From NCBI GenBank assembly GCA_965662265.1, contig CBFIGX010000003.1, positions 124,001 through 188,000 of the forward strand: a stretch of 64,000 nucleotides of DNA, written 5' to 3'. Source of the stretch: CBFIGX01 sp965662265. GTDB taxonomy: Bacteria; Bacteroidota; Bacteroidia; Flavobacteriales; UBA7430. Position 1 is the first letter of the stretch. Each line of letters begins with the position of its first letter. Below are positions 1 to 7,087 of the stretch, one piece after another. Position numbers and translations under genes: made by a program. The notes beneath the pieces were generated by a model. That model saw nothing but the letters and a program-made list of their open reading frames with translations, had not been told where the DNA came from and ran no database searches.

Positions 1-432
1 CCATTCACAATCTTCATTAATAGTTGTCTGGTCAATGTTTTTACCAAGAGATGCGACAGAAGATACATGACATAATTTTTGAATATGTTTATCCAAACAC
101 ATGTTAACTATGTTTGCAGTGACTTGTGTGTTATGTCTGAAAGTCTCTTTTTTATCTTTCGTATGGAAGCTTACAAGAGCCGCACAGTGGTATACTTGAC
201 TTACTCCATCAAAGCAGCTTCTTAGATCAAAATAGTCTGATAAGTCAGCCTCTACCCATTCTATTTTTTTTAGTAATACATCGGGTTGATTACTGAAGTA
301 GGAAAAGACCTTAGCGACCATAGATATATCAGAAGAGGCTCTTTTTGTAGCCCTAATCGTATCGTATTCACCACACAATTTATAGAGTAGGTGTGATCCT
401 ACTAAACCTGTACCTCCAGTAACTAAAATCAT
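1..432 (-). CDS. NAD(P)-dependent epimerase/dehydratase (extended SDR), 3' end outside window
   Basis: The minus strand is open from an ATG at 432 down to the window edge, giving the first 144 residues of a protein whose C-terminus is cut off. It begins MILVTGGTGLVGSHL, the TGxxGxxG Rossmann nucleotide-binding motif at the extreme N-terminus that marks extended short-chain dehydrogenases (sugar epimerases, dehydratases, dihydroflavonol reductase-like enzymes). Further on, VYHCAALVSF matches the conserved strand-4 region of the family (usually HxAA), and CHVSSVAS contains the serine region near the active site. The YxxxK catalytic pair lies beyond the window, so substrate and exact reaction cannot be read. 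It is divergent from tyrS across a gap of 80 bases. Confidence 0.85.
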   Translation of the reverse strand, partial: MILVTGGTGLVGSHLLYKLCGEYDTIRATKRASSDISMVAKVFSYFSNQPDVLLKKIEWVEADLSDYFDLRSCFDGVSQVYHCAALVSFHTKDKKETFRHNTQVTANIVNMCLDKHIQKLCHVSSVASLGKNIDQTTINEDCEW

Positions 433-512
433 GAGTGAAAGATAAGTAAATATGGTGTTTTAAATACAGAATAAAACGTCTATTTTTACCACTCTAAAAA
501 CGATCAAGAACT

Positions 513-1787
513 ATGAATTTTGTTGAAGAATTAAAATGGAGAGGTATGATTCACGATATCATGCCAGGAACAGAAGAACAACTTCAAAAGCAAATGACAT
601 CAGCTTATATAGGTTTTGACCCTACAGCCGACTCTTTGCACATTGGTAGTTTGGTTCAAATAATGACTCTTGTTCATTTCCAACGAGCAGGACACAAGCC
701 ATTTGCATTAGTTGGCGGTGCAACAGGGATGGTAGGTGACCCCTCTGGAAAGTCCAAAGAACGAAACTTATTGTCCGAAGAGGTGTTAAACCATAATGTA
801 GCATGCGTCCATAAGCAGCTTGCTCAATTTTTAGATTTTGATTGTGGTGATAATTCTGCCGAAATGGTAAATAACTACGATTGGTTTAAAGACATAAATT
901 TCCTAGACTTTATTCGTGACGTTGGAAAGCATATTACAGTAAACTATATGATGGCAAAAGATTCTGTAAAGAGTAGGTTAGAAACGGGATTGTCTTTTAC
1001 AGAGTTTACATATCAACTTGTTCAGGGTTATGACTTTTATCATTTATATAAAGAGAAGAACTGTAAATTGCAGTTAGGTGGTTCCGACCAATGGGGTAAT
1101 ATTGTTACTGGTACCGAGCTAATTAGAAGAAAGGCAAGAGGAGAAGCTTTTGCTATTACTACGCCACTGATTAAAAAAGCCGATGGTACTAAGTTTGGTA
1201 AAACAGAAGGAGGCAATGTTTGGTTAGATGCAGAAAGAACTTCACCGTATAAATTTTATCAGTATTGGTTAAACTCTTCTGATGCAGATGCTAAAAACTA
1301 TATTAAGATTTTCACACTTTTGTCTAAAGATGAAATCGATTCCTTGATTTATGAGCACGATCAGGCTCCACATTTGCGCCTTTTGCAAAAAACACTTGGA
1401 AAGGATGTAACCTCTAGAGTACATAGTGAGCAAGCTTACCATAAAGCTATTGAAGCTTCTGAAATTTTGTTTGGAAAGAATACCGCAGATAAATTAAAAT
1501 CCATTAAAGAGAGAGATTTATTAGACATATTTGATGGCGTTCCACAGTTTGAAATTCCAATGGCTGACATTGAAGTAGGAGCACAGGTGATAGATCTTTT
1601 AGCTCAAAAATCGCAAGTGTTTAGTTCAAATGGTGATGCTAGAAGGATGTTAAAGTCTAATGCTATAAGCATAAATAAAGCAAAAGTGAGCGAGAATCAT
1701 ATCATTACTAAAAAGAACTTATTAAAGGATAAATATATATTAGTGCAGAAAGGAAAGAAAAATTACTATTTGTTAAAGGCAATTTAA
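513..1787 (+). CDS. tyrS: Tyrosyl-tRNA synthetase
   Basis: Charges tRNA-Tyr with tyrosine in the cytoplasm (class I aminoacyl-tRNA synthetase). The 424-residue length is normal for the bacterial TyrRS. The HIGH motif appears as HIGS at about residues 43-46 after GFDPTADSL, and the KMSKS loop appears as KFGKT at about 227-231, the form typical of the short TyrRS subfamily. The tyrosine-binding segment QLGGSDQWGNI lies between them. The last roughly 70 residues form an S4 RNA-binding domain (ARRMLKSNAISINK). The start ATG gives the expected N-terminus. It stands alone on its strand, divergent from the SDR gene, with a gene remnant immediately downstream. Confidence 0.97.
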   Translation: MNFVEELKWRGMIHDIMPGTEEQLQKQMTSAYIGFDPTADSLHIGSLVQIMTLVHFQRAGHKPFALVGGATGMVGDPSGKSKERNLLSEEVLNHNVACVHKQLAQFLDFDCGDNSAEMVNNYDWFKDINFLDFIRDVGKHITVNYMMAKDSVKSRLETGLSFTEFTYQLVQGYDFYHLYKEKNCKLQLGGSDQWGNIVTGTELIRRKARGEAFAITTPLIKKADGTKFGKTEGGNVWLDAERTSPYKFYQYWLNSSDADAKNYIKIFTLLSKDEIDSLIYEHDQAPHLRLLQKTLGKDVTSRVHSEQAYHKAIEASEILFGKNTADKLKSIKERDLLDIFDGVPQFEIPMADIEVGAQVIDLLAQKSQVFSSNGDARRMLKSNAISINKAKVSENHIITKKNLLKDKYILVQKGKKNYYLLKAI

Positions 1788-1788
1788 A

Positions 1789-2240
1789 GTACTAAAATTA
1801 GATTTACCTTTCTGGGAGATAAAAAATCTAGAAGATACACATACGAAGACTACTTTTGGTTTAATAAAAACCACTATTGAGGGTTCAAATATTAGGAACG
1901 TTCATTGCCTCTAACCGAGATAAAAATTGTTAGGTATTCTGGATTTATTGGAGATATTTTTTTTGCTATGGTTGGTTGTATTTGGCACCATTATGCAGGC
2001 GATGTTTCGCATGGTCGATTGATGGCTAAAGGGTTTGAAAATACTCCGACAGAATTCCATTTTTTACAGATTGTTGCCCCTGTTTTCTTGTTAATTTTAA
2101 CACGATTGAAAACGTCTGTATCTACTACCTTTATTTGTCTTACCGCATTTGCTACTGCACCAGCCGAAATTGATAAAATTTTGGCAAAAACTATGAGTGG
2201 TTATGTCCTAGCTTTTTTTGTGTTTTTAGCTATTTCTTAA
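1789..2240 (+). pseudogene. Remnant of a membrane protein, truncated at the start and frameshifted
   Basis: Two reading frames seem to belong to one former gene. Frame one, open from just after the tyrS stop to a TAA at 1912-1914, reads KLDLPFWEIKNLEDTHTK and ends near SNIRNVHCL. Frame two continues from 1905 (TTG) with LPLTEIKIVRYSGFIG and runs to a TAA at 2238-2240, with three or four hydrophobic segments (GDIFFAMVGCIW, FLQIVAPVFLLILT, YVLAFFVFLAIS). Gaining one base near 1906 would join them. No ATG begins frame one, because its upstream stop lies inside the tyrS coding end. I do not recognise the family. The alternative is that frame two alone is a real 111-residue protein starting with TTG, or that the assembly dropped a base. 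Confidence 0.5.
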
Positions 2241-2252
2241 CTTGATATCAAG
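2241..2252. repeat. Perfect 12-bp palindrome CTTGATATCAAG
   Basis: CTTGATATCAAG is its own reverse complement and begins directly after the stop of the upstream remnant, 60 bases before the response regulator ATG. It has no loop and no T-run, so it is not a terminator. It could be an operator for the two-component operon, but nothing else supports that. Confidence 0.3.
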
Positions 2253-2311
2253 AATTATTAGTAATATAGCAATGCTAATCCTATAAAGACTTTAAAACTA
2301 AACCTTTGCTT

Positions 2312-3007
2312 ATGAATAATCGTATATTACTTGTTGATGATGAGAGTGATATTTTAGAGTTTCTTAGCTATAATCTTGTAAAAGAGGGTTTTCAAGTAGT
2401 TACGGCTTCTAATGGTAAAGAAGCCTTAGAGAAGTTAAAAGATTTTAATGCAAATTTAATAGTATTAGATGTAATGATGCCAGGTATAGACGGTATCGAA
2501 ACTTGTGAGCGCATTCGTTCTAACCCATCATACGATAATATCTTGATTGCTTTCCTAACAGCAAGGGCAGAAGATTACTCTCAAGTCGCAGGTTTAGAGG
2601 CTGGTGCAGACGATTATATTCAAAAACCAATAAAGCCTAAAGTGTTAATAAGTAGAGTAAAAGCATTGCTTCGTCGAAATACAAAGACCAGTGATATTAC
2701 AGTGCATAAAGATGTTATAGAGATAGCTGATATTATTATTAATAGAGAAAGTTATGTAGTTTATATAGATGCAGAACCTATAAAACTCCCAAGAAAAGAA
2801 TTTGAAATACTCTACTTGTTAGCCTCAAAGGCTGGGAAAGTATTTAAACGTGATGAGATTTTTGAAAAGGTATGGAGTGATGATGTGGTGGTAGGAGGCA
2901 GAACGATTGATGTTCACGTTCAAAAATTAAGAGGAAAACTAGGCCGTAATTATATTGAGACTGTAAAAGGAGTAGGATATAAATTCATATTTGATGATCA
3001 AGAGTAA
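2312..3007 (+). CDS. OmpR/PhoB-family response regulator
   Basis: DNA-binding response regulator of a two-component system. The receiver domain occupies about residues 1-120: acidic pair D9-D10, phospho-acceptor D53 in IVLDVMMPG, T83 in FLTARAED, and K105 in YIQKPIKP. A winged-helix DNA-binding domain follows (about 135-230) with the PRKEFEIL and GRTIDVHVQKLR...GVGYKF signatures of the OmpR class. I chose the ATG at 2312 over the in-frame TTG two codons earlier because it gives the standard MNNRILLVDDE start. The kinase gene overlaps its 3' end by 14 bases, so the pair is translationally coupled. The sequence resembles PhoB more than RprY, but the regulon cannot be deduced. Confidence 0.95.
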   Translation: MNNRILLVDDESDILEFLSYNLVKEGFQVVTASNGKEALEKLKDFNANLIVLDVMMPGIDGIETCERIRSNPSYDNILIAFLTARAEDYSQVAGLEAGADDYIQKPIKPKVLISRVKALLRRNTKTSDITVHKDVIEIADIIINRESYVVYIDAEPIKLPRKEFEILYLLASKAGKVFKRDEIFEKVWSDDVVVGGRTIDVHVQKLRGKLGRNYIETVKGVGYKFIFDDQE

Positions 3008-4055
3008 GCCTCTATTCGATAGATTAAGCAAGAGCATGGAACAATCCTGGTTTGTTTCATTTGTTTCCTCATTTGCGATAATGCTGATTTTAGAACTGCA
3101 AATAGTTTTATTCGATTTACCATTATCAATAAGACAATCTCTAATTCTAGTTAGTGTAGTTGGTATCGCGTCTTTCTTTTTAATAAGATGGTTTATAGAT
3201 GAGTTTATTTACAACAAGATTAAACTTATTTATAAAAATATTACCGACTCAAAATCTCGCTCTAGGGAATCCAAAAACTTAGATATTAAGAAGGTAAAGA
3301 AAGATGTAAATCTATGGCATGAAAATAGAGAAAATGAGATCCAAAAATTGGAGATTCGTGAAAGTTATAGAAGACAGTTTATAGGTAATGTTGCACATGA
3401 GTTAAAAACACCAATATTTAATATACAAGGTTATATTGGTACTCTTCTGGATGGAGCAATTGACGATGAGCAGATTAATAGAAAGTTTTTAGAACGAGCC
3501 AACAAGTCTGTAGAACGAATGATTCACATAGTAGAAGACTTAGATCAGATTACAAAACTTGAAGAAGGTCATGCTTTGCTTGAGGAGCAACCTGTTGATA
3601 TAGTGGATGTAATTTTAGAGCTATTAGACCAACTTGAATTTAAAGCTAAAGAAAGAGGAGTTATTCTTAATGTTCGTTTTCCAAAAAAGGGTAGATACTG
3701 GGTAGATGTTGATGTTGAGAAGATAAAACAAGTGTTAATCAATTTAATTGTCAATGCAATTAAATACGGAAGAGAAAATGGAGAAGTCATTATTAGAACT
3801 TACGATATGGACAAGCAAATTCTTGTGGAAGTAGCTGATAATGGGTACGGAATACCGAATGAGCATTTAAGCAAAATTTTTGAACGCTTTTATAGAGTAG
3901 ATAAATCTAGAGATAGAGATAAAGGGGGTTCAGGACTCGGATTATCTATAGTGAAACATATCATCGAAGCTCATGGGCAAACAATTAATGTGAGAAGTAC
4001 TGAAGGTAAAGGGACTACATTTTCGTTTACTCTTAAAAAATCGAGTTTTAATTAG
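2994..4055 (+). CDS. Membrane sensor histidine kinase (PhoR-like)
   Basis: Inner-membrane sensor kinase partner of the upstream regulator. Two hydrophobic segments (about residues 19-40 and 48-66) form a short membrane anchor with almost no periplasmic loop. The DHp/HisKA domain has the phospho-acceptor H135 in GNVAHELKTP. The ATPase domain has an N box (INLIVNAIKYG), a G1 box (DNGYGIP) and a G2 box (GGSGLGLSIVKHI). About 350 residues is usual for PhoR-like kinases of Bacteroidota. No PAS domain is visible, and the tiny sensor region suggests that it senses through the membrane or a partner protein. Start ATG 2994 lies inside the regulator gene. Confidence 0.94.
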   Translation: MIKSKPLFDRLSKSMEQSWFVSFVSSFAIMLILELQIVLFDLPLSIRQSLILVSVVGIASFFLIRWFIDEFIYNKIKLIYKNITDSKSRSRESKNLDIKKVKKDVNLWHENRENEIQKLEIRESYRRQFIGNVAHELKTPIFNIQGYIGTLLDGAIDDEQINRKFLERANKSVERMIHIVEDLDQITKLEEGHALLEEQPVDIVDVILELLDQLEFKAKERGVILNVRFPKKGRYWVDVDVEKIKQVLINLIVNAIKYGRENGEVIIRTYDMDKQILVEVADNGYGIPNEHLSKIFERFYRVDKSRDRDKGGSGLGLSIVKHIIEAHGQTINVRSTEGKGTTFSFTLKKSSFN

Positions 4056-4061
4056 ACTCTT

Positions 4062-4583
4062 TTAAGAATGATGTTTTTCGATTAACTTTTTTAGCAGCTC
4101 GTAATTTACTTGTGATTGAGCCTGCATGCCTCCATTCATTATATACATTAGAGATTTATAAAACAGATTGGTTCCTTCCATAGTGGTATAAGTTGTTATT
4201 GTTGTTTCTCGTTCGTTTCCTTCAAAGTAGACCTCGACTCTTCCTAGAAACAATTCAGTCTCCATGTTAAAAATAAATTTTTCATTTCTTTTGATGTCAA
4301 CAAGCTCTTCTATAAATTGATACGTATTATCTTCTTGTTCAAAATAAACGATAAATCGCGATCCAGGCATTAAAGGAGATCCAGTAATTACTTCACTACC
4401 CACATATCCTAATAGCCACTTGGATGTTAGACTGTCGGTTATAAAAACCTCATATGAATCTTCTACTGAAGCGTTAACAACAACTTCGTTTTGGTAGCTA
4501 GTGCTATTGTGGAATATACCCAAACTAAAAAATGCTAAAGTAATTCCAAAAAGGCCTAACAGTGTATATTTGACAAATTGCAT
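4062..4583 (-). CDS. Membrane-anchored SRPBCC (START/Bet v 1 fold) protein
   Basis: A protein of 173 residues with an N-terminal hydrophobic anchor or uncleaved signal (KYTLLGLFGITLAFFSLGIF) followed by a roughly 140-residue domain that fits the SRPBCC superfamily: VVVNASVEDSYEVFITDS at its first strand and helix, a middle beta region, and a long C-terminal helix (QVNYELLKKLIEKHH). Members bind hydrophobic ligands, but no specific function is evident here. It converges on the histidine kinase with only six bases between stops. A TAnnTTTG -7 box lies 18-25 bases upstream of its ATG. The fold assignment rests on pattern recognition only. Confidence 0.6.
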   Translation of the reverse strand: MQFVKYTLLGLFGITLAFFSLGIFHNSTSYQNEVVVNASVEDSYEVFITDSLTSKWLLGYVGSEVITGSPLMPGSRFIVYFEQEDNTYQFIEELVDIKRNEKFIFNMETELFLGRVEVYFEGNERETTITTYTTMEGTNLFYKSLMYIMNGGMQAQSQVNYELLKKLIEKHHS

Positions 4584-4600
4584 AATTCATATCTTTTGTT

Positions 4601-4608
4601 CAAATATA
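4601..4608 (-). promoter_or_regulatory. -7 promoter box TATATTTG for the SRPBCC gene
   Basis: Read on the minus strand, TATATTTG matches the Bacteroidota -7 consensus TAnnTTTG exactly and lies 18-25 bases before the ATG at 4583. No clear -33 TTTG was found at the usual distance. Confidence 0.5.
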
Positions 4609-4633
4609 AAAAAAGGATTCGATTGTGAATTTG

Positions 4634-4641
4634 TATTTTTG
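4634..4641 (+). promoter_or_regulatory. -7 promoter box TATTTTTG for trmB
   Basis: TATTTTTG matches TAnnTTTG and lies about 20 bases before the TTG start of trmB, back to back with the divergent promoter at 4601-4608. No clear -33 element was found. Confidence 0.5.
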
Positions 4642-4661
4642 TAAACTTAAATTGTTAGATT

Positions 4662-5339
4662 TTGGGAAAGAATAAACATAAAAAGTTTGCTGAAAATGAG
4701 ACATTTGACATTATGGTCCAAGCTCCACGTGCAGACTTACTGCTAAATGGCCTGAAGTATAAAGGTAAATGGCACCAACACTTTTTTAACAATGACAACC
4801 CTATTGTTTTAGAATTAGGCTGTGGTAAAGGAGAGTATACTGTCGGTTTAGCCGAAAAATTCCCTAATAAAAATTTTATTGGCATTGACATAAAAGGTGC
4901 CCGAATGTGGAGGGGAGCACGGACCGCTACTGACAATAAGATGACTAATGTAGGGTTTTTAAGAACGAAAATTGAATATTTAAACTCCTGTTTTGCAAAA
5001 GGAGAAGTAAGTGAATTATGGATTACATTTCCTGATCCTCAAATAAAATATAGGCGCAGAAAGAAGCGATTAACAGCTCCAGACATGTTGGAAGTTTACA
5101 GAGATATACTTTCTGACAAAGGAGTGATATTCTTAAAGACAGATTCTCAGTTTTTGCATGGATACACACTAGGAATTATAGAAGGTTTCGGTCATGAACT
5201 ATTAGATTCTAGTTATGACATTGATAGACAAAAACCTAACGATAAACTATTGCAGATCCGGACTAATTATGAGGAGATTTTTAGAGATAAAGGAATGACA
5301 ATAACTTACATAAAATTTAAATTGTCAAAGCGTGACTGA
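4662..5339 (+). CDS. trmB: tRNA (guanine-N7-)-methyltransferase
   Basis: Methylates N7 of G46 in the tRNA variable loop, using S-adenosylmethionine. The 225-residue protein has the SAM-binding motif VLELGCGKGEYT at about residues 49-60, the acidic-loop region FIGIDIKGARMWRGA, and the TrmB signature FPDPQIKYRRRKKRL. The start is a TTG giving MGKNKHKKFAENETF, the usual N-terminus of the Bacteroidota orthologues; no ATG is available upstream in frame. The gene downstream overlaps the 3' end by eight bases. Confidence 0.93.
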   Translation: MGKNKHKKFAENETFDIMVQAPRADLLLNGLKYKGKWHQHFFNNDNPIVLELGCGKGEYTVGLAEKFPNKNFIGIDIKGARMWRGARTATDNKMTNVGFLRTKIEYLNSCFAKGEVSELWITFPDPQIKYRRRKKRLTAPDMLEVYRDILSDKGVIFLKTDSQFLHGYTLGIIEGFGHELLDSSYDIDRQKPNDKLLQIRTNYEEIFRDKGMTITYIKFKLSKRD

Positions 5340-5658
5340 GGTGCAGAAATCATTTTTTGAGAAATGTTATGAGGTGGCTGCTAAAATTCCACAAGGTCGG
5401 GTTACGACATACGGTGCTATTGCAAAGTATTTAGGTGCTGCCCGTTCTGCAAGAATGGTTGGTTGGGCAATGAATAAGACTAAAGGTTCAGATATTCCTG
5501 CTCATAGAGTGGTCAATAGAACTGGGCTTTTAACTGGGAAGCATCATTTTGATGGAGTGAACTTTATGAAACAGTTGTTACAAAATGAAGGTGTAAAATT
5601 TGATGGGGATCAAATCCTAAATTTTAAAGAAGTATTTTGGGATCCTACTGATGAATAA
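5332..5658 (+). CDS. Alkyltransferase-like (ATL) protein of the MGMT family, lacking the acceptor cysteine
   Basis: A 108-residue protein with the DNA-binding fold of O6-alkylguanine-DNA alkyltransferases (IPQGRVTTYGAIAKYLG, helix-turn-helix with the arginine-finger region ARSARMVGWAMNK). The active-site PCHRV is replaced by PAHRV at residues 56-60, so the acceptor cysteine is alanine (A57). It should therefore not transfer alkyl groups. Known ATL proteins of this kind bind alkylated guanine and hand the lesion to nucleotide excision repair. The start is a GTG overlapping the trmB stop region by eight bases, so the two genes are probably coupled. Confidence 0.88.
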   Translation: MTEVQKSFFEKCYEVAAKIPQGRVTTYGAIAKYLGAARSARMVGWAMNKTKGSDIPAHRVVNRTGLLTGKHHFDGVNFMKQLLQNEGVKFDGDQILNFKEVFWDPTDE

Positions 5659-5670
5659 TTAGGGTTTTCA

Positions 5671-5678
5671 TACCTTTG
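5671..5678 (+). promoter_or_regulatory. -7 promoter box TACCTTTG before mrp
   Basis: TACCTTTG fits TAnnTTTG exactly and lies 18-25 bases before the mrp ATG, just after the stop of the upstream ATL gene. It would start the mrp-nfu-kor transcript. Confidence 0.5.
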
Positions 5679-5695
5679 TATTGTAAAAATCAAAC

Positions 5696-6823
5696 ATGAA
5701 AATAGACAAAAAACAAGTAGAAATAGCTTTAGACAGTGTTGTTGTAAAAGGAGATGACGCGTCTTTGATAACACGAGGTTTAGTAAAAAATATTGTTGTG
5801 TTTGATGATGAGGTGAACGTTGATATTGTCATCCATAACCCAACACTACATGCCAAGAAACAAGTAGAAGTTGACATTCTGAAGGCGATTCATCAGCACG
5901 TTTATGAAAAAGCTAAAGTTAAAGTTCACATTACTGTAGAATCTAAGCAAGAAGAAACACCTAATCTTATAAGGGGAAAAGCAATTAAAGGCGTTCAAAA
6001 TATTGTTGCAATTGCTTCCGGAAAAGGTGGAGTAGGAAAATCTACTGTTACCGCCAATTTAGCCATCTCTTTAGTTAAACAAGGATATTCTGTAGGTATT
6101 GTAGATGCTGATATATACGGGCCATCGCAGCATATTATGTTTGATGTTGAGAAGTCAAGGCCTCAAGCAAGTGAATTTAACGGAAAGCCCGTTATGCTTC
6201 CGGTAGAAAGCTATGGTGTTAAGCTGTTATCAATTGGTTTTTTTGCGCCAGGTTCTCAGGCAGTAGTATGGAGGGGTCCTATGGCAACTAAAGCTTTAAA
6301 TCAACTCATAAAAGACGCCCACTGGGGCGACTTAGATTATCTATTGATAGATTTACCTCCAGGTACTGGTGATGTGCACTTATCTCTTGTGCAAGCAGTA
6401 CCTGTTACTGCAGCAATAATCGTAAGTACTCCACAAAATATAGCCTTGGCAGATGCAAAAAAAGGAGTTGGAATGTTTCAGCTTGATACTATTAAAGTTC
6501 CTGTACTCGGATTGGTTGAAAATATGGCCTATTTTACTCCCGATGAATTGCCAAACAATAAATATTATATCTTTGGAAAAGACGGTGCTAAGAACTTAGC
6601 CGATGATTTAAATTTACCGCTACTTGGAGAAATTCCACTAGTACAAAGTATTCGTGAATCTGCTGATATAGGTCATCCAATTGCGATGCAGGAAGATAGC
6701 ACTAGTTCAAATGCATTTAAGAATTTAGCTGCAAATGTTGTTGAAGAGCTGCAACGAAGAAATGATATCTTAGAGCCAACAAAAGCAGTTAAAATAACAA
6801 ATATGGATGGTTGTTCATCATAA
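5696..6823 (+). CDS. mrp: Mrp/NBP35-family P-loop ATPase, Fe-S cluster carrier
   Basis: A cytosolic ATPase (ApbC/Mrp) that carries and transfers iron-sulfur clusters. The N-terminal ~90 residues form a MIP18 (DUF59) domain; the ATPase domain begins with the deviant Walker A GKGGVGKST at 109-117. IVDADIYGPSQ and LLIDLPPGTGD are the switch and Walker B regions. In the usual cluster-binding CxxC position (after VENMAYFTP) there is no cysteine pair; the segment reads DELPNNKYYIFG, which I recall as the common Bacteroidota form, and the only C-terminal cysteine is in the GCSS tail. The next gene, an Nfu-type scaffold, follows by 15 bases, supporting a joint role in cluster delivery to the ferredoxin oxidoreductase downstream. 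Confidence 0.93.
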   Translation: MKIDKKQVEIALDSVVVKGDDASLITRGLVKNIVVFDDEVNVDIVIHNPTLHAKKQVEVDILKAIHQHVYEKAKVKVHITVESKQEETPNLIRGKAIKGVQNIVAIASGKGGVGKSTVTANLAISLVKQGYSVGIVDADIYGPSQHIMFDVEKSRPQASEFNGKPVMLPVESYGVKLLSIGFFAPGSQAVVWRGPMATKALNQLIKDAHWGDLDYLLIDLPPGTGDVHLSLVQAVPVTAAIIVSTPQNIALADAKKGVGMFQLDTIKVPVLGLVENMAYFTPDELPNNKYYIFGKDGAKNLADDLNLPLLGEIPLVQSIRESADIGHPIAMQEDSTSSNAFKNLAANVVEELQRRNDILEPTKAVKITNMDGCSS

Positions 6824-6838
6824 TAAATCATACAAAAC

Positions 6839-7078
6839 ATGAAATCTGAACTTATAGATAAAATTGAAAGAGCTTTGGCTGATATTCGCCCTTATTTAGA
6901 GTCAGATGGAGGCGACATTTCTTTAGTTGAAGTAACGCCAGATATGGTTGTTAAGCTCAAACTTCATGGTGCATGTCAAAGTTGTAATGTTAATCAAATG
7001 ACTCTCAAAACAGGCGTAGAGCAATCCATTAAGAAATATGCACCAGAAATTGTTAAAGTGATAAATATAGATGATTAA
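6839..7078 (+). CDS. NifU C-terminal domain Fe-S scaffold protein
   Basis: A 79-residue, single-domain Nfu protein that binds and passes on a [4Fe-4S] cluster. It shows the NifU C-terminal domain signature: RPYLESDGGDISLVEV at the start and the cluster-binding CxxC in GACQSCNVNQMTL (C46, C49). It lies between mrp and the 2-oxoacid:ferredoxin oxidoreductase genes with gaps of 15 and 9 bases, so all four genes probably share a transcript and a purpose: building and loading Fe-S clusters for the oxidoreductase. Confidence 0.92.
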   Translation: MKSELIDKIERALADIRPYLESDGGDISLVEVTPDMVVKLKLHGACQSCNVNQMTLKTGVEQSIKKYAPEIVKVINIDD

Positions 7079-7087
7079 AACTAACCT

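Noticed and set aside
2306..2311. TTG start for the response regulator, two codons before the ATG
   Set aside because: The ATG at 2312 gives the standard MNNRILLVDDE start.
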